Assembly: GCA_017938645.1 (NCBI GenBank)
Contig: JAGBBE010000003.1
Span: 1-18,149 of the forward strand
Reading direction: 5' to 3'
Length of the DNA: 18,149 nt
Source of the DNA: Clostridia bacterium
GTDB taxonomy: Bacteria; Bacillota_A; Clostridia; Christensenellales; Aristaeellaceae
Under the pieces are notes generated by a model. It made no database searches and was not told the DNA's origin. It was given only the letters and a program-made list of their open reading frames with translations. Position 1 is the first letter of the stretch; the number at the start of each line of letters is the position of its first letter. Below, piece after piece: positions 1 to 7,892 of this stretch. A program made the translations under genes and the position numbers.

Positions 1-1
1 A

Positions 2-79
2 ATGCTCCTCAACAATCGCCCTCGCAAATGCCTCGGCTGGCTCTCTCCTGTTGAGTTCCTTTCCAAGTGTTGCACTTGA
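2..79 (+). mobile_element. IS30-family transposase, C-terminal end (partial)
   Basis: The plus strand reads LNNRPRKCLGWLSPVEF from the left edge and stops with TGA at 77-79. This is the characteristic end of IS30-family DDE transposases (NNRPRK-LGW-P-E-F). The rest of the gene lies left of the window. The sequence around the stop, TGTTGCACTTGATTTGACAA at 68-87, resembles the terminal inverted repeat that usually overlaps or follows the stop in this family, so the right end of the insertion sequence is probably within 68-100. The partner repeat cannot be seen, so intactness is unknown. Confidence 0.75.
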
Positions 80-198
80 TTTGACAATCTGCCCGAAATC
101 CCCCCTGACCCTCTGGCCCTAGCGGAGCGGGCAGAGAACAAGACCAGTGCCTGCAAGGCGCACAACAACCTGAGGCAACCACAAAAACCGGGCAAGCC

Positions 199-222
199 GA
201 TGAAGGCCCCGAAGCCTTCATC
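199..222 (-). terminator. Probable terminator after the GH9 gene
   Basis: A perfect 9-bp inverted repeat (GATGAAGGC / GCCTTCATC, 6-nt loop) overlaps the last bases of the glycoside hydrolase stop codon. On the minus strand a run of five T follows about 12 nt later (183-187), so the U-run is further from the stem than is ideal. Confidence 0.45.
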
Positions 223-2587
223 AAATCACATGTGCCAACACCCACATCCACTTGTTCGCAGGACAAATCCAAACTTCCTTGTACGTGGCGGTGCAAACCT
301 GCGGCCAGTACGGCGCATCGTTGTCATCCAGACTCTGAATGCCCACCGGCGTCTGTCCAATGGCCTGACCGGGCTGAACGGCATATTCGTCCGTCCATTC
401 GTAGCCCTCGCCGCAGATCAGCGACTGCGCAAAGGGATTCTTGCCGACCGTCCACTCCAGCTGACGCTGAACAACCGACAGCGCCTCGGCGTCGTGCACG
501 GTCTTTGCGGCGGCGGCCAAAGCGGTGGCCTGCGAGAGCATTACGTTGAGGTTGCCGCGGAAGGAGAACCACACCGGGAAGCGGCGCAGATAATATCCCT
601 TGCCCAGAGCGATGCCCTGATGCACCTGCTGCTTGAAGGCGCGCAGGTTGCTGTCGTCGCCTGCGATGATGCCTGCAAGGGTCTCCTGGGGATAGTTGAT
701 AGCCTCGTCCTCGTGATAGACGCCCTCGGGCAGCATGCACCACGGCGCGGAATACTGCACGGCGGTCTTGCTGTACTCGCAGTACAGGCGCAGGGCGTTC
801 ATCCACAGCGGATGATCGGGATGCTCGGGCAGGATCTCGCACAGGGTGGCAAGACCGGCGGTGAGGTACTGTTCGAAGGAGTGATGCGCGTGGTGCCACG
901 GAATCAGATGCTCCTTTTCACACCAGAAGAAGCCGCGGATGGGCTTGTCCCAGTCGGGCAGCTCGGTCTGCTGACAGGCCATGAGCAGCTTTGCGTAGCG
1001 TGCGGCGACGTCCTCAAATTCCGTAAGACCTGCGCGGCAGAGCTCGGCTGCGGCGCTGGTGGCTGCGGCGTAGAGCTTGACGTCCGCCGTGCCGGGATCG
1101 TTGTTGAACGGCAGCGCGTCGGTGCCCTGAGAGCTCATGCTCTGGGCAAAGCCAAAGTCCTCGCGTGCGATGCGCAGCGCGTAGCGCGACAGAACAGGAT
1201 CGATTTCGCGCAGCGCGTAGGCGCCCAGTGCCTCGGCATAGGCCGACACGAAGTTTGTGAACGGGCTGGTGGTGGGATAGGAGATGACGTCATCCTCGGT
1301 GCCGATGACGCCGTCGGTCCAGATGGACAGGGAAGAATAGGAGGAACGATAGCCGTCGCCAAAGCGGACCTTGAGGACATAATCCAGTCCCCAGCGCGCT
1401 TCCTCCAGCACGCGGTCGTGCAGCCTCGCGCGCAGACCGTCGCCCTTTTCCAGCGCACGGGCCAGAAGGAACAGCGCGGCGGTGCCGTCGGCGGTGTTGT
1501 TCATGCCCTGCGCGAGGTCGGCGGCGTCGTGCCATCCTCCGTTGGCCACGATGGCGCGGCCGTCGGGATGCTTGAGCAGAAGATCTGTATGGCAGGCGCG
1601 GTGCTTGCCGGGAATCTCCATGCCGCAGCGCTGGGACAGATAGAAGTTGAGCACCTTCCACACGGAGGCATCCCACACGGTGGAGGAGATTTCAAACACG
1701 CGGGTGGAGTGCGAACCGGCGATAAGGAGGTAGCGGCCTTCCGCCCTGACCTCGCTGAAGTCCATGACGCACAGATCGCCATGGATTTCCACAGGCTTTG
1801 TGAGCACGACGCGGCCGGTTTCTGTTTCCACGATGCGGAAGGTATCGGCGTCAAGCGTTTTGGAGGCAATGGCCTGCTTGGTTTCGCCCGGCAGATAGCC
1901 GCTGCCGGAGAAGGCAATCACGCCGTCGCCGGGAATCCAGCCTTCGCACACGTCGGCGTCCACCTTCTGCAGTTCCAGCCGCGACAGATACCATTCGCAG
2001 GTATCCACGGTGTCGAACTCATGGCCGCACATGTCGTACTCCAGCGCCACGCCCACCACGTTGTCGCGGTGCACATGAGGAATTTCCACAGTGATGTGGT
2101 TCCATTCATCCGCCTTGAGGTTGACGTTATGCGCGCCTTCGCGGAAATAACGGTCGGGCACGGGATGCTCGCCCTCGTTATACAGCTGCACGCGCACGCA
2201 CAGGGACTTCATGCCCGGCACATGCGGATAGACCCACAGGCTCAGGCGGTTCCAATCCTCCCAGTTTTCGTGATCGATAATGCGCATCGCGCCGGGCTCG
2301 GCATAGATGCGGCCCAGTCCGCGGCCCGGCAGCCATGCGGGCAGATTGCTCTTGGCGGTGAATTTGAGGCTGGTCTTGCCGTCGAGGACATATTTGTCGC
2401 TCAGCTCGATGGATGCGTAGGGCGTGAGGGTCTTCCAATGCTCAAGCGACTGCATGTCGTCCAGCAGACGGCTTTCGAGCACGGGCTTTAAGCGCAGGCG
2501 GTAGTCGGTGGTTTCACGCTCGTCGATGGGCATGATGCGGTGAGCGTCGCGGGACTGGTCGATCCATTTTTGCAAACGTTCCTGCAT
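221..2587 (-). CDS. Glycoside hydrolase family 9, cytoplasmic type
   Basis: 788-aa protein with the layout of family-9 endo-/exo-glucanases. An N-terminal beta-rich, CBM-like region (about 45-210) is followed by an Ig-like CelD_N module (about 217-302, with the GYLPGETKQA and FRIVETETGRVV strands). The (alpha/alpha)6 catalytic domain runs from about 305 to the end. GGWHDAAD holds the two Asp expected as the catalytic base pair (D354, D357), and KEVWICPAN near the C-terminus puts the general acid at E771. The start is the ATG at 2585-2587, behind AGGAGG; further upstream codons have no support. No signal peptide or anchor is visible, so it probably acts inside the cell on imported beta-glucan or other oligosaccharides. 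It lies 38 bp after the exonuclease gene, on the same strand. The fold assignment is secure; the substrate is not. Confidence 0.9.
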   Translation of the reverse strand: MQERLQKWIDQSRDAHRIMPIDERETTDYRLRLKPVLESRLLDDMQSLEHWKTLTPYASIELSDKYVLDGKTSLKFTAKSNLPAWLPGRGLGRIYAEPGAMRIIDHENWEDWNRLSLWVYPHVPGMKSLCVRVQLYNEGEHPVPDRYFREGAHNVNLKADEWNHITVEIPHVHRDNVVGVALEYDMCGHEFDTVDTCEWYLSRLELQKVDADVCEGWIPGDGVIAFSGSGYLPGETKQAIASKTLDADTFRIVETETGRVVLTKPVEIHGDLCVMDFSEVRAEGRYLLIAGSHSTRVFEISSTVWDASVWKVLNFYLSQRCGMEIPGKHRACHTDLLLKHPDGRAIVANGGWHDAADLAQGMNNTADGTAALFLLARALEKGDGLRARLHDRVLEEARWGLDYVLKVRFGDGYRSSYSSLSIWTDGVIGTEDDVISYPTTSPFTNFVSAYAEALGAYALREIDPVLSRYALRIAREDFGFAQSMSSQGTDALPFNNDPGTADVKLYAAATSAAAELCRAGLTEFEDVAARYAKLLMACQQTELPDWDKPIRGFFWCEKEHLIPWHHAHHSFEQYLTAGLATLCEILPEHPDHPLWMNALRLYCEYSKTAVQYSAPWCMLPEGVYHEDEAINYPQETLAGIIAGDDSNLRAFKQQVHQGIALGKGYYLRRFPVWFSFRGNLNVMLSQATALAAAAKTVHDAEALSVVQRQLEWTVGKNPFAQSLICGEGYEWTDEYAVQPGQAIGQTPVGIQSLDDNDAPYWPQVCTATYKEVWICPANKWMWVLAHVI

Positions 2588-2625
2588 GGTGGTGGCCTCC
2601 TGTATGTTTTGAAAATAATGATGGT

Positions 2626-4005
2626 TTACTTGATCGAGACAAAGAAGTCTTTTTCTTTGATGATCTGGATATCGCAACCTTTTGTATTATACTCCATCGC
2701 TTTTTTCACTTTTGTACCATAACTGCCATTTGAATATTCTTGACATTCGTTGTCGCCGATGATCAGCATATTCGTTGACTTTTTAAGATTAGCATCCATG
2801 ATGCCTCCGCGTTCAACAATATACTTTTCAACTGCTGATTTTGCTCCGAAGGCGAAGTTGCCGCTTAAACAGACATGTTTTCCTTCGACGGAATGAACCT
2901 GAGAAGACAGACTCTGCACAGGATTCAGCATCTCATTAATAACTGACGTGATATATGCAGACTCTTCTTTGGTGATAATAGAATCTTCCAGTACTTTATC
3001 AATGAGCTCGATCGCTTTGTTAAACGGGAAGTGGTCGGACAAATAGATATTGTCGTAAAGCCACTGACGCAGATTTTTGCATTCTGCTTCCGTAACCTCG
3101 CCATCAACGGTGATGCCTTTAAGAATACCATCCAGAATTTGTGTAGCCAGTGTAATGGGAGATGTGCTGACAAGATCAAGATAGGATTTTACAGAACGCT
3201 GAAGTGAAAGCAGCTCATCCAATGTAACAATACCATCTTCAAGAATAGAATCAATGCAATGAAGAATCGCAGCAACTTCTTTCTGATTTGAATAGGGCTG
3301 TTTTTCTTCCTTCCATTGTGTGATATAAGAAATCTCTTCTTCTGTGATCACAGAGTCAATCGAAAAACCTCTGATAATGCCATAAAACTCACTGATGGAT
3401 TTTCTCAGCATGGGATCGGAAAGATACTGGGAAAATGCTCGCGACTCGTGTGGAGTATACTTTTTGGCATGCAATTCTTCGGGATTGATCTCATAGGTAT
3501 TTATCAATGCGCGGAATAGATCGGAACAAGCACAGGCATCATCAAAAGCATTATGTTCTTCGTCAGTATCTATATCAAAGTATTCGCACAATGCAGACAT
3601 ACTGTAGTTTTTTACAGCAAAATCAGGGACGTACTTTTTGGCAAGCTCATAGGTACAGATATAGTAGATTTCCGGAATGTCAATATTGTACCGGCGAAGC
3701 GTTTTAACCAAGGCATCCAAGTCTGCCGCCGCAACATTATGCCCAATGATGACTGTGTTAGTAAAATACTTTTCGATATCCATCCATACAGCAGGGAAAG
3801 TCGGTTCTTGAGCAACACGCGATGCTGTGATTCCATGGATACGGACACAGTTATTATCAAAGCCATCTTCTGGATTGATGTAGATATCTCTTTCGGGATA
3901 GAACGGATTTCGATTTCCCAAATGCTCGCAGAGAAGTCCAATTTGACATATGGATTTGTTTTTAGAATTTGCATATTCGACGTCAAAATATGTAACCTTA
4001 TCCAT
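2626..4005 (-). CDS. DnaQ-like (DEDDh) exonuclease with C-terminal BRCT domain
   Basis: 459-aa, three-part protein. Residues 1-175 form an RNase-T/DnaQ 3'-5' exonuclease: YFDVE holds D8 and E10, GHNVAAADLDAL holds D95, and HNAFDDA holds H151 and D156, so all DEDDh metal and catalytic positions are present. Residues 180-365 are helical and acidic, with repeated GxxTxxE-type segments (for example GVIVTLDEL-like and GEVTEAE) that recall TerB-like domains; this middle assignment is tentative. Residues about 372-459 are a BRCT domain of the DNA-ligase type (KHVCLSGNF, VERGG, STNMLIIGDN). It probably processes DNA or RNA 3' ends in repair or in defence. The start at 4005 is the second of two nearby ATGs, chosen because AGAGGA lies 6 nt upstream. 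Base composition is clearly more AT-rich than the GH9 and decarboxylase genes on either side, which suggests separate acquisition. Confidence 0.87.
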   Translation of the reverse strand: MDKVTYFDVEYANSKNKSICQIGLLCEHLGNRNPFYPERDIYINPEDGFDNNCVRIHGITASRVAQEPTFPAVWMDIEKYFTNTVIIGHNVAAADLDALVKTLRRYNIDIPEIYYICTYELAKKYVPDFAVKNYSMSALCEYFDIDTDEEHNAFDDACACSDLFRALINTYEINPEELHAKKYTPHESRAFSQYLSDPMLRKSISEFYGIIRGFSIDSVITEEEISYITQWKEEKQPYSNQKEVAAILHCIDSILEDGIVTLDELLSLQRSVKSYLDLVSTSPITLATQILDGILKGITVDGEVTEAECKNLRQWLYDNIYLSDHFPFNKAIELIDKVLEDSIITKEESAYITSVINEMLNPVQSLSSQVHSVEGKHVCLSGNFAFGAKSAVEKYIVERGGIMDANLKKSTNMLIIGDNECQEYSNGSYGTKVKKAMEYNTKGCDIQIIKEKDFFVSIK

Positions 4006-4116
4006 GCTCATTCCTCTTTCACGATTTTTTGAGTGAAAAATATAATTAACGAGAAGACGCAATGAAAATGGCAATTAAGCAGTGAGTATCGAGCAAAAAG
4101 GTGACGGATAGATTTT

Positions 4117-4446
4117 TCAGATCAGTTCTGCGAGTTTGTCCAGAAATGCTTTTTCGCCAAAGGTGTTTACCTTGAACAGCAGCGCCTGACTGCCGCCCGA
4201 TGTGATGGCGGACAGGTGAACGGGCTGGTCACGGCCGCTTTGAAACAGCGTGACATTCAGGCTGACGCGGTTGCCGCCCATGTAGCTGTAGCGTTCAAAC
4301 ACGCGCACGCTGCAGCGCGCATCGCCGGTTTTGAAATCACTTGAATCCTCCAGCGAGGCGGAGACGCTGCCGTTCAAAATGCCCTGTTCAATTCGCAGAA
4401 GCAATGCGGTGAAATCCTGATGAAGGGTTCTTTCGAGCTTTGCCAT
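4117..4446 (-). CDS. DUF6054 family protein
   Basis: 109-aa protein matching, from memory, the DUF6054 family of Clostridia. The pattern is MAKLERTLHQDF at the start, GSVSASLEDSSDF, then RVFERYSYMGGNRVSLNVTL, SAITSGGSQ and a C-terminal FGEKAFLDKL. It looks like a small alpha/beta protein without membrane segments, signal peptide or known catalytic motif; function is unknown. The start at 4446 is chosen because AAAGGAG lies about 9 nt upstream. It begins 34 nt after the stop of the uroporphyrinogen-decarboxylase-like gene, so the two are probably co-transcribed from the promoter at 5485-5513. Confidence 0.75.
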   Translation of the reverse strand: MAKLERTLHQDFTALLLRIEQGILNGSVSASLEDSSDFKTGDARCSVRVFERYSYMGGNRVSLNVTLFQSGRDQPVHLSAITSGGSQALLFKVNTFGEKAFLDKLAELI

Positions 4447-4480
4447 GGGGTCAGGCTCCTTTCCAGTTGGCGAGGCGGGA

Positions 4481-5434
4481 TTATCCCTTGAAGTCACGCA
4501 TCTTTTCCAGCGTGGAGCAGATCGCTTCGATATTCTCCAGCGGCACGTCGGCGGCGCACTCGGCGCACAGCATCAATCCGCCCTCAGGCAGGTACATGGC
4601 GCGGGTGCATTCCTCGATGTGCTCCTCGATCTGTTTGGGCGTGGCGAAGGGGAAGAGCTGGCGGTCAAGGTCGAGATCGATGCAGAGTTTTCCCTTACAG
4701 GTCTTGACGAGGTTCTCCAGGCCATTGGCACGAATCTGCGGATTGAGGACGTTGACGCCCGCCTCCTGCATATCGGCGATCACCGGCCAGATACAGCCGT
4801 CGGTGTGCATGTACACCAGTTTGCCCGCGCGGTGCACCACGTCATAGATCGCCTTATAGGCGGGCTTCATATACTTGCGCCACGTATCCGGGCTGATGGG
4901 CAGCGAGTGCTGCATACCGTTATCATCGCCGAAGGTGATGACCTCTGCATCAGGCGAAGAGCGCACGGCGATTTCCGTCTGGCGGATGTTATAGTCGCGC
5001 ACGATATCGATGAGGTGCTGCAGCTCCGGCGGCTCCTCGGCAAAGTCGATCATGATCTCCTCAAAACCGCGCAGATCCATCAGCCGCAGGTACATGAAGC
5101 CATGCGGCAGACCCATATCGGTATCCGGCGCCTTGAGCTTCCACACATCCTCGCGTTCAGGCAGCGGGTGGCCCGTAACGATGGACTCATATCCCTCGTT
5201 GATGTTTTCCCACACGCAGCCCCAGGGGTCGGTAAACTTGCCCGCATGATAGGACGGCGGCGTGAAGTACTTGACCTCGTCGGTGGCCTGCACGTTTTCA
5301 AACAGAGCCGGATGCCTGAGACAGAGCGATTGCAGCTCCTTGCCGTACTTGGCCCACGTGGCCGGCAGCAGGCTTACATGCACCGGGATGCGCTCGGGAT
5401 GGTTATAAGTAATGGCTTTGATGTAATCAGTCAT
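4481..5434 (-). CDS. Uroporphyrinogen decarboxylase (URO-D)-like protein
   Basis: 317-aa TIM-barrel protein of the URO-D / cobalamin methyltransferase (MtaA-CmuA) superfamily. The segments typical of the family are RIPVHVSLLPATW near the N-terminus, LVYMHTDGCIWPVIADMQEAGVNVLNPQ at 207-233, and LCIDLDLDRQLFPFATPKQIEEHI at 250-273. In true methyltransferases a His-x-Cys...Cys set binds zinc. Here H210, C214, C290 and C293 are candidate ligands, but the HTDGC spacing is not the classical HxC, so a methyltransferase role is uncertain. Standalone paralogues of this kind are common in anaerobes and are not haem enzymes; no haem genes lie nearby. The ATG at 5434 has an AAGAGGAA ribosome site. It leads an operon with the DUF6054 gene. 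No corrinoid protein is encoded next to it. Confidence 0.85.
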   Translation of the reverse strand: MTDYIKAITYNHPERIPVHVSLLPATWAKYGKELQSLCLRHPALFENVQATDEVKYFTPPSYHAGKFTDPWGCVWENINEGYESIVTGHPLPEREDVWKLKAPDTDMGLPHGFMYLRLMDLRGFEEIMIDFAEEPPELQHLIDIVRDYNIRQTEIAVRSSPDAEVITFGDDNGMQHSLPISPDTWRKYMKPAYKAIYDVVHRAGKLVYMHTDGCIWPVIADMQEAGVNVLNPQIRANGLENLVKTCKGKLCIDLDLDRQLFPFATPKQIEEHIEECTRAMYLPEGGLMLCAECAADVPLENIEAICSTLEKMRDFKG

Positions 5435-5484
5435 GGCGATTCCTCTTCTTTTCGTTGTATGAATGGATGTGTGCTGGTGTTTCT

Positions 5485-5513
5485 ATTGTACACGCATCAG
5501 GGAGAAAATGCAA
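5485..5513 (-). promoter_or_regulatory. Sigma-A type promoter for the URO-D/DUF6054 operon
   Basis: On the minus strand TTGCAT (5508-5513) and TACAAT (5485-5490) are separated by exactly 17 bp, and lie about 50 bp upstream of the ATG at 5434. Confidence 0.7.
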
Positions 5514-5609
5514 AACAAAGTGGGGGAGAGGTGAGAAAAAGGGTTTCGTGTCGATTCATACACCTTTGACACTATTAACCTCGAAATCCCCCCTCCGACG
5601 CGGTTTATG

Positions 5610-5618
5610 TGCTATGAT
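5610..5618 (+). promoter_or_regulatory. Extended -10 promoter candidate for spo0A
   Basis: TGCTATGAT fits an extended -10 (TGnTATAAT) and lies about 34 bp before the spo0A start. No good -35 is seen 17 bp upstream. TGTCGAT at 5549-5555 differs by one base from the Spo0A-binding 0A box (TGNCGAA), so autoregulation is possible but weakly supported. Confidence 0.45.
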
Positions 5619-5651
5619 GCAGAAAACCAAGCAATCAGGAGGGAATCCCCT

Positions 5652-6425
5652 ATGACCAGCACCCGCATTCTGATCGTGGATGACCACGGCACTCTCCGAA
5701 AGACCATGGCCGACTTTCTGCGCAGGCAGGAGGGCGTGGAAGAAGTACGCGAGGCAGCCAACGGCGTGGAAGCGCTGAAGTGTCTGCATGAAGGCCGTTT
5801 CGATATTCTCGTCACCGACATCGTGATGCCCATGATGGACGGCTACATGCTTTTGGAGGAGCTGCGCCGTCAGCAGATCACTCCGCAGCCCAAAATCATC
5901 GTCGCTTCCGCCCTTGGCCGCGACGACTTCATCACCCGCGCCGTCGAGCTCGGCGCCCAGTTCTACATGGTCAAGCCCTTCGAGCCCGACCACCTGCTCA
6001 GCCACATCCGCGAATTGGCCGACGGCTCCGGCGGCCTGCTGCCCATGGCCCGCACCCCTGTGCCGGTACACGTGCAGAGCCTCGATGAACGCCTGGGCAG
6101 CCTGTTTCTGACCATTGGCATCCCGGCGCACATCAAGGGGTATCAGTATTTGAGATACGGAATTAAGATGGTGATCGAGCAGCCGGATGTGATCAACCGG
6201 ATCACCAAGGAGCTGTATCCGAGCATCGCCAAGCACTTTGGGACGAGCGCCAGCAAGGTGGAACGCGCGATCCGTCACGCCATTGAGGTGGCGTGGAACA
6301 GAGGAAGGGTGGAGACCTTGAATCGCGCGTTTGGGTGCAGGGTGTGCACGCCGGAGGATAAGCCGACCAATGGGGAGTTTATCGCGATGCTGGCGGATAA
6401 GTTGTCCCTTGAGCGGAGTGCCTGA
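5652..6425 (+). CDS. spo0A: Spo0A, sporulation master response regulator
   Basis: 257-aa two-domain response regulator. Receiver domain 1-120: acidic pocket D10-D11, phospho-acceptor D56 in DILVTDIVMP, S86 and K108. The Spo0A DNA-binding domain covers about 143-257: a GIPAHIKGYQYLR segment, the recognition helix region [14 protein letters not shown] (202-215), and the closing [15 protein letters not shown]. Length and D56 match Spo0A of Bacillus and Clostridia, where the phosphorylated protein commits cells to sporulation. The start at 5652 is chosen from AGGAGG at 5638-5643; the longer frame lacks such a site. The usual neighbour spoIVB is not upstream; a tyrosine recombinase gene follows instead. 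The last 59 codons recur at 12758-12938 with almost only synonymous changes, which suggests that the 3' end was exchanged by an integrating element. Confidence 0.93.
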   Translation: MTSTRILIVDDHGTLRKTMADFLRRQEGVEEVREAANGVEALKCLHEGRFDILVTDIVMPMMDGYMLLEELRRQQITPQPKIIVASALGRDDFITRAVELGAQFYMVKPFEPDHLLSHIRELADGSGGLLPMARTPVPVHVQSLDERLGSLFLTIGIPAHIKGYQYLRYGIKMVIEQPDVINRITKELYPSIAKHFGTSASKVERAIRHAIEVAWNRGRVETLNRAFGCRVCTPEDKPTNGEFIAMLADKLSLERSA

Positions 6426-6449
6426 GAAATCCTTATTTCATAAGGGTTT
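6245..6449 (+). repeat. Left copy of the spo0A 3'-end direct repeat (putative att site)
   Basis: This stretch aligns without gaps, over the coding part, to 12758-12938 at a constant offset of 6513, and continues into a related hairpin after the stop. Identical runs include 18 bp (GAGCGCCAGCAAGGTGGA), 14 bp and 26 bp near its start; similarity falls towards the stop codon. This is what integration into the 3' end of a gene would leave, with the crossover near the start of the repeat. The assignment as an att site is inference. Confidence 0.7.
6427..6449 (+). terminator. Hairpin after spo0A (weak terminator)
   Basis: AAATCCTTAT / ATAAGGGTTT form a 10-bp stem with a TTC loop starting 2 nt after the spo0A stop. 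Only the stem's own TTT serves as a U-run, so read-through into the integrase gene is likely. A similar hairpin follows the second spo0A end at 12939-12960. Confidence 0.5.
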
Positions 6450-6621
6450 GCTGAAATGGCCATGGCGATAAACTTTCGAAAATAGTGATGGCAGCGGACA
6501 AAAATATGTCACAAACGCCATAAACTACGACCACATAACACAATCAACATCTGGTATTCATTGGCTGACTTCCAAGCCATATCCGACAGATTGCTGTCAA
6601 AGAAAGGATGTTGATTTTACA

Positions 6622-7617
6622 GTGGGCTTTCATCATTCCATTGCTCTGTTCATGGATTACTGTCAGAGTAAACAGCTCAGACCCAAGACCATGGCCAGCT
6701 ACGAGCAGACGCTCAAGCTCTTTGCCCGGTGGATGGAGGAAGAGAAACGCATCGCGCGCGCAGAGGACGTGACCGAACAGCATGTGCGCGAGTATATCAT
6801 CGATCTGCAGAAACGCGGGAAGTACACCTTCTGCTTCGATGACCGGGCCATAAAACTCAACCGCCCCACCCACCGGCGCGACTACCGGCAGGCGATCAGC
6901 AACATCACCATCAACAACTACCTGAGGAATATGAAGGTGTTCTTCGCCTGGATGGTGGACACGGATTGCATTGTGCTGTCGCCTATGAAGAAGATCCGCC
7001 CGCTTCCGCAGGAGCGCAAACCGAAAGAGTATCTGGAGGATGACGAAGTCAAAGCCCTGCTGCGCGCCATGGACCGGTCGTATTTCCCCGAGTACCGCGA
7101 CCTGATCGTGATGATGATCATGCTCGACGCCGGGACAAGACTTGGCGAAACCCTCAGTGCGACGGTGGAGCAGTTGAATGTTGCCGAGAAAAGTCTGCAT
7201 CTGCCCGCCAACAAGACCAAGGGCAGAAGAGATCGGACGGTGTTCTTCTCCGCAAAGACTGCCAAGGAGTTGCGCCGATGGCTTCAGTACAAAGACAGGT
7301 ATTGCGATTCCCGGTATCTGTTCCCGGTGAAGCATTCCGGGTGTCCGGTAACGGTGGAGAGTTTCGAGACGAACTTCTCCCACTATGTGAAGAGGAGCGG
7401 GATCAAGAAGCATGTGTCGCCACATACGCTCAGGAATAACTTTGCCAAGAGATGTCTGATGGCCGGTATGGATATCTATACGCTGAGTAAGATATTGGGC
7501 CATTCCAGCGTGACCATTACGGAGCAGGCATATCTGGATGTGACGGACGCGGATATCAAGAAAAGGTACAGCAAGTTCAGTCCTGTGGAGAATATCTACT
7601 ATGGGGAGCGGGATTGA
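6622..7617 (+). CDS. Tyrosine recombinase / integrase (XerC/D-like)
   Basis: 331-aa phage-integrase family protein. The N-terminal SAM-like core-binding domain covers about 5-115 (SKQLRPKTMASYEQTLKLFARWM), and the catalytic domain about 135-310. All catalytic residues are visible: R173 in GTRLGE, a Lys near 198-200 in NKTKGRRDR, H268 and R271 in SPHTLRNNF, H294 in LGHSS, and the nucleophile Y304 in EQAYLDV. It should cut and rejoin DNA at paired att sites. The GTG start at 6622 follows AAAGGA by a long spacer, so the true start could be the ATG at 6652 (MDYCQSKQ). It lies about 200 bp after spo0A on the same strand, and a truncated homologue stands in the same position behind the second spo0A end. 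It is the likely integrase of the 6.5-kb island; no excisionase was recognised. Confidence 0.92.
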   Translation: MGFHHSIALFMDYCQSKQLRPKTMASYEQTLKLFARWMEEEKRIARAEDVTEQHVREYIIDLQKRGKYTFCFDDRAIKLNRPTHRRDYRQAISNITINNYLRNMKVFFAWMVDTDCIVLSPMKKIRPLPQERKPKEYLEDDEVKALLRAMDRSYFPEYRDLIVMMIMLDAGTRLGETLSATVEQLNVAEKSLHLPANKTKGRRDRTVFFSAKTAKELRRWLQYKDRYCDSRYLFPVKHSGCPVTVESFETNFSHYVKRSGIKKHVSPHTLRNNFAKRCLMAGMDIYTLSKILGHSSVTITEQAYLDVTDADIKKRYSKFSPVENIYYGERD

Positions 7618-7637
7618 GAATGGAAAGATGAATATGG

Positions 7638-7668
7638 AAGAAGTGAGCTCAGATTGAGCTCACTTCTT
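7638..7668 (+). repeat. Perfect 13-bp inverted repeat after the integrase gene
   Basis: AAGAAGTGAGCTC and GAGCTCACTTCTT enclose a 5-nt loop, 20 nt after the integrase stop. There is no U-run on either strand, so it is either a factor-independent terminator of poor quality, an mRNA-stabilising end, or a protein-binding site. Confidence 0.6.
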
Positions 7669-7841
7669 GTCATGTTTGAGGTTGGATCGATACTGGTTTG
7701 GGATAAGAACAATACACAATTGAAGCGTGCTTTGAACAACTTTCTGAGCCAAAGGGACACAAAATTTCAGCCTTTGTATTTCAATCAACCAGACTCCAAA
7801 AGCAATGTTTTCACAATGCAAAAAATTTTTAAACTCAATGG

Positions 7842-7870
7842 TTGACAACACAGAGTAAATAAGATAAAAT
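7842..7870 (+). promoter_or_regulatory. Strong sigma-A promoter for the XRE-ImmA operon
   Basis: TTGACA (7842-7847) and TAAAAT (7865-7870) have a 17-bp spacer and lie 22 bp before the XRE start. The 170 bp between the hairpin at 7638 and this promoter show no credible gene; they are AT-rich and may hold operators. Confidence 0.85.
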
Positions 7871-7892
7871 AATCGTGAAAGGAGGGTGCGAA

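Noticed and set aside
200..2491. 763-aa plus-strand open frame
   Set aside because: It is the antisense shadow of the GH9 gene in GC-rich DNA; the minus strand carries clear family motifs and a ribosome site.
4445..5569. 374-aa plus-strand open frame
   Set aside because: Antisense to the URO-D-like gene, low-complexity His/Gly/Arg-rich product, no ribosome site.
7654..7845. 63-aa plus-strand open frame after the integrase
   Set aside because: It starts inside the 13-bp inverted repeat, has no ribosome site and covers the region just before the XRE promoter.
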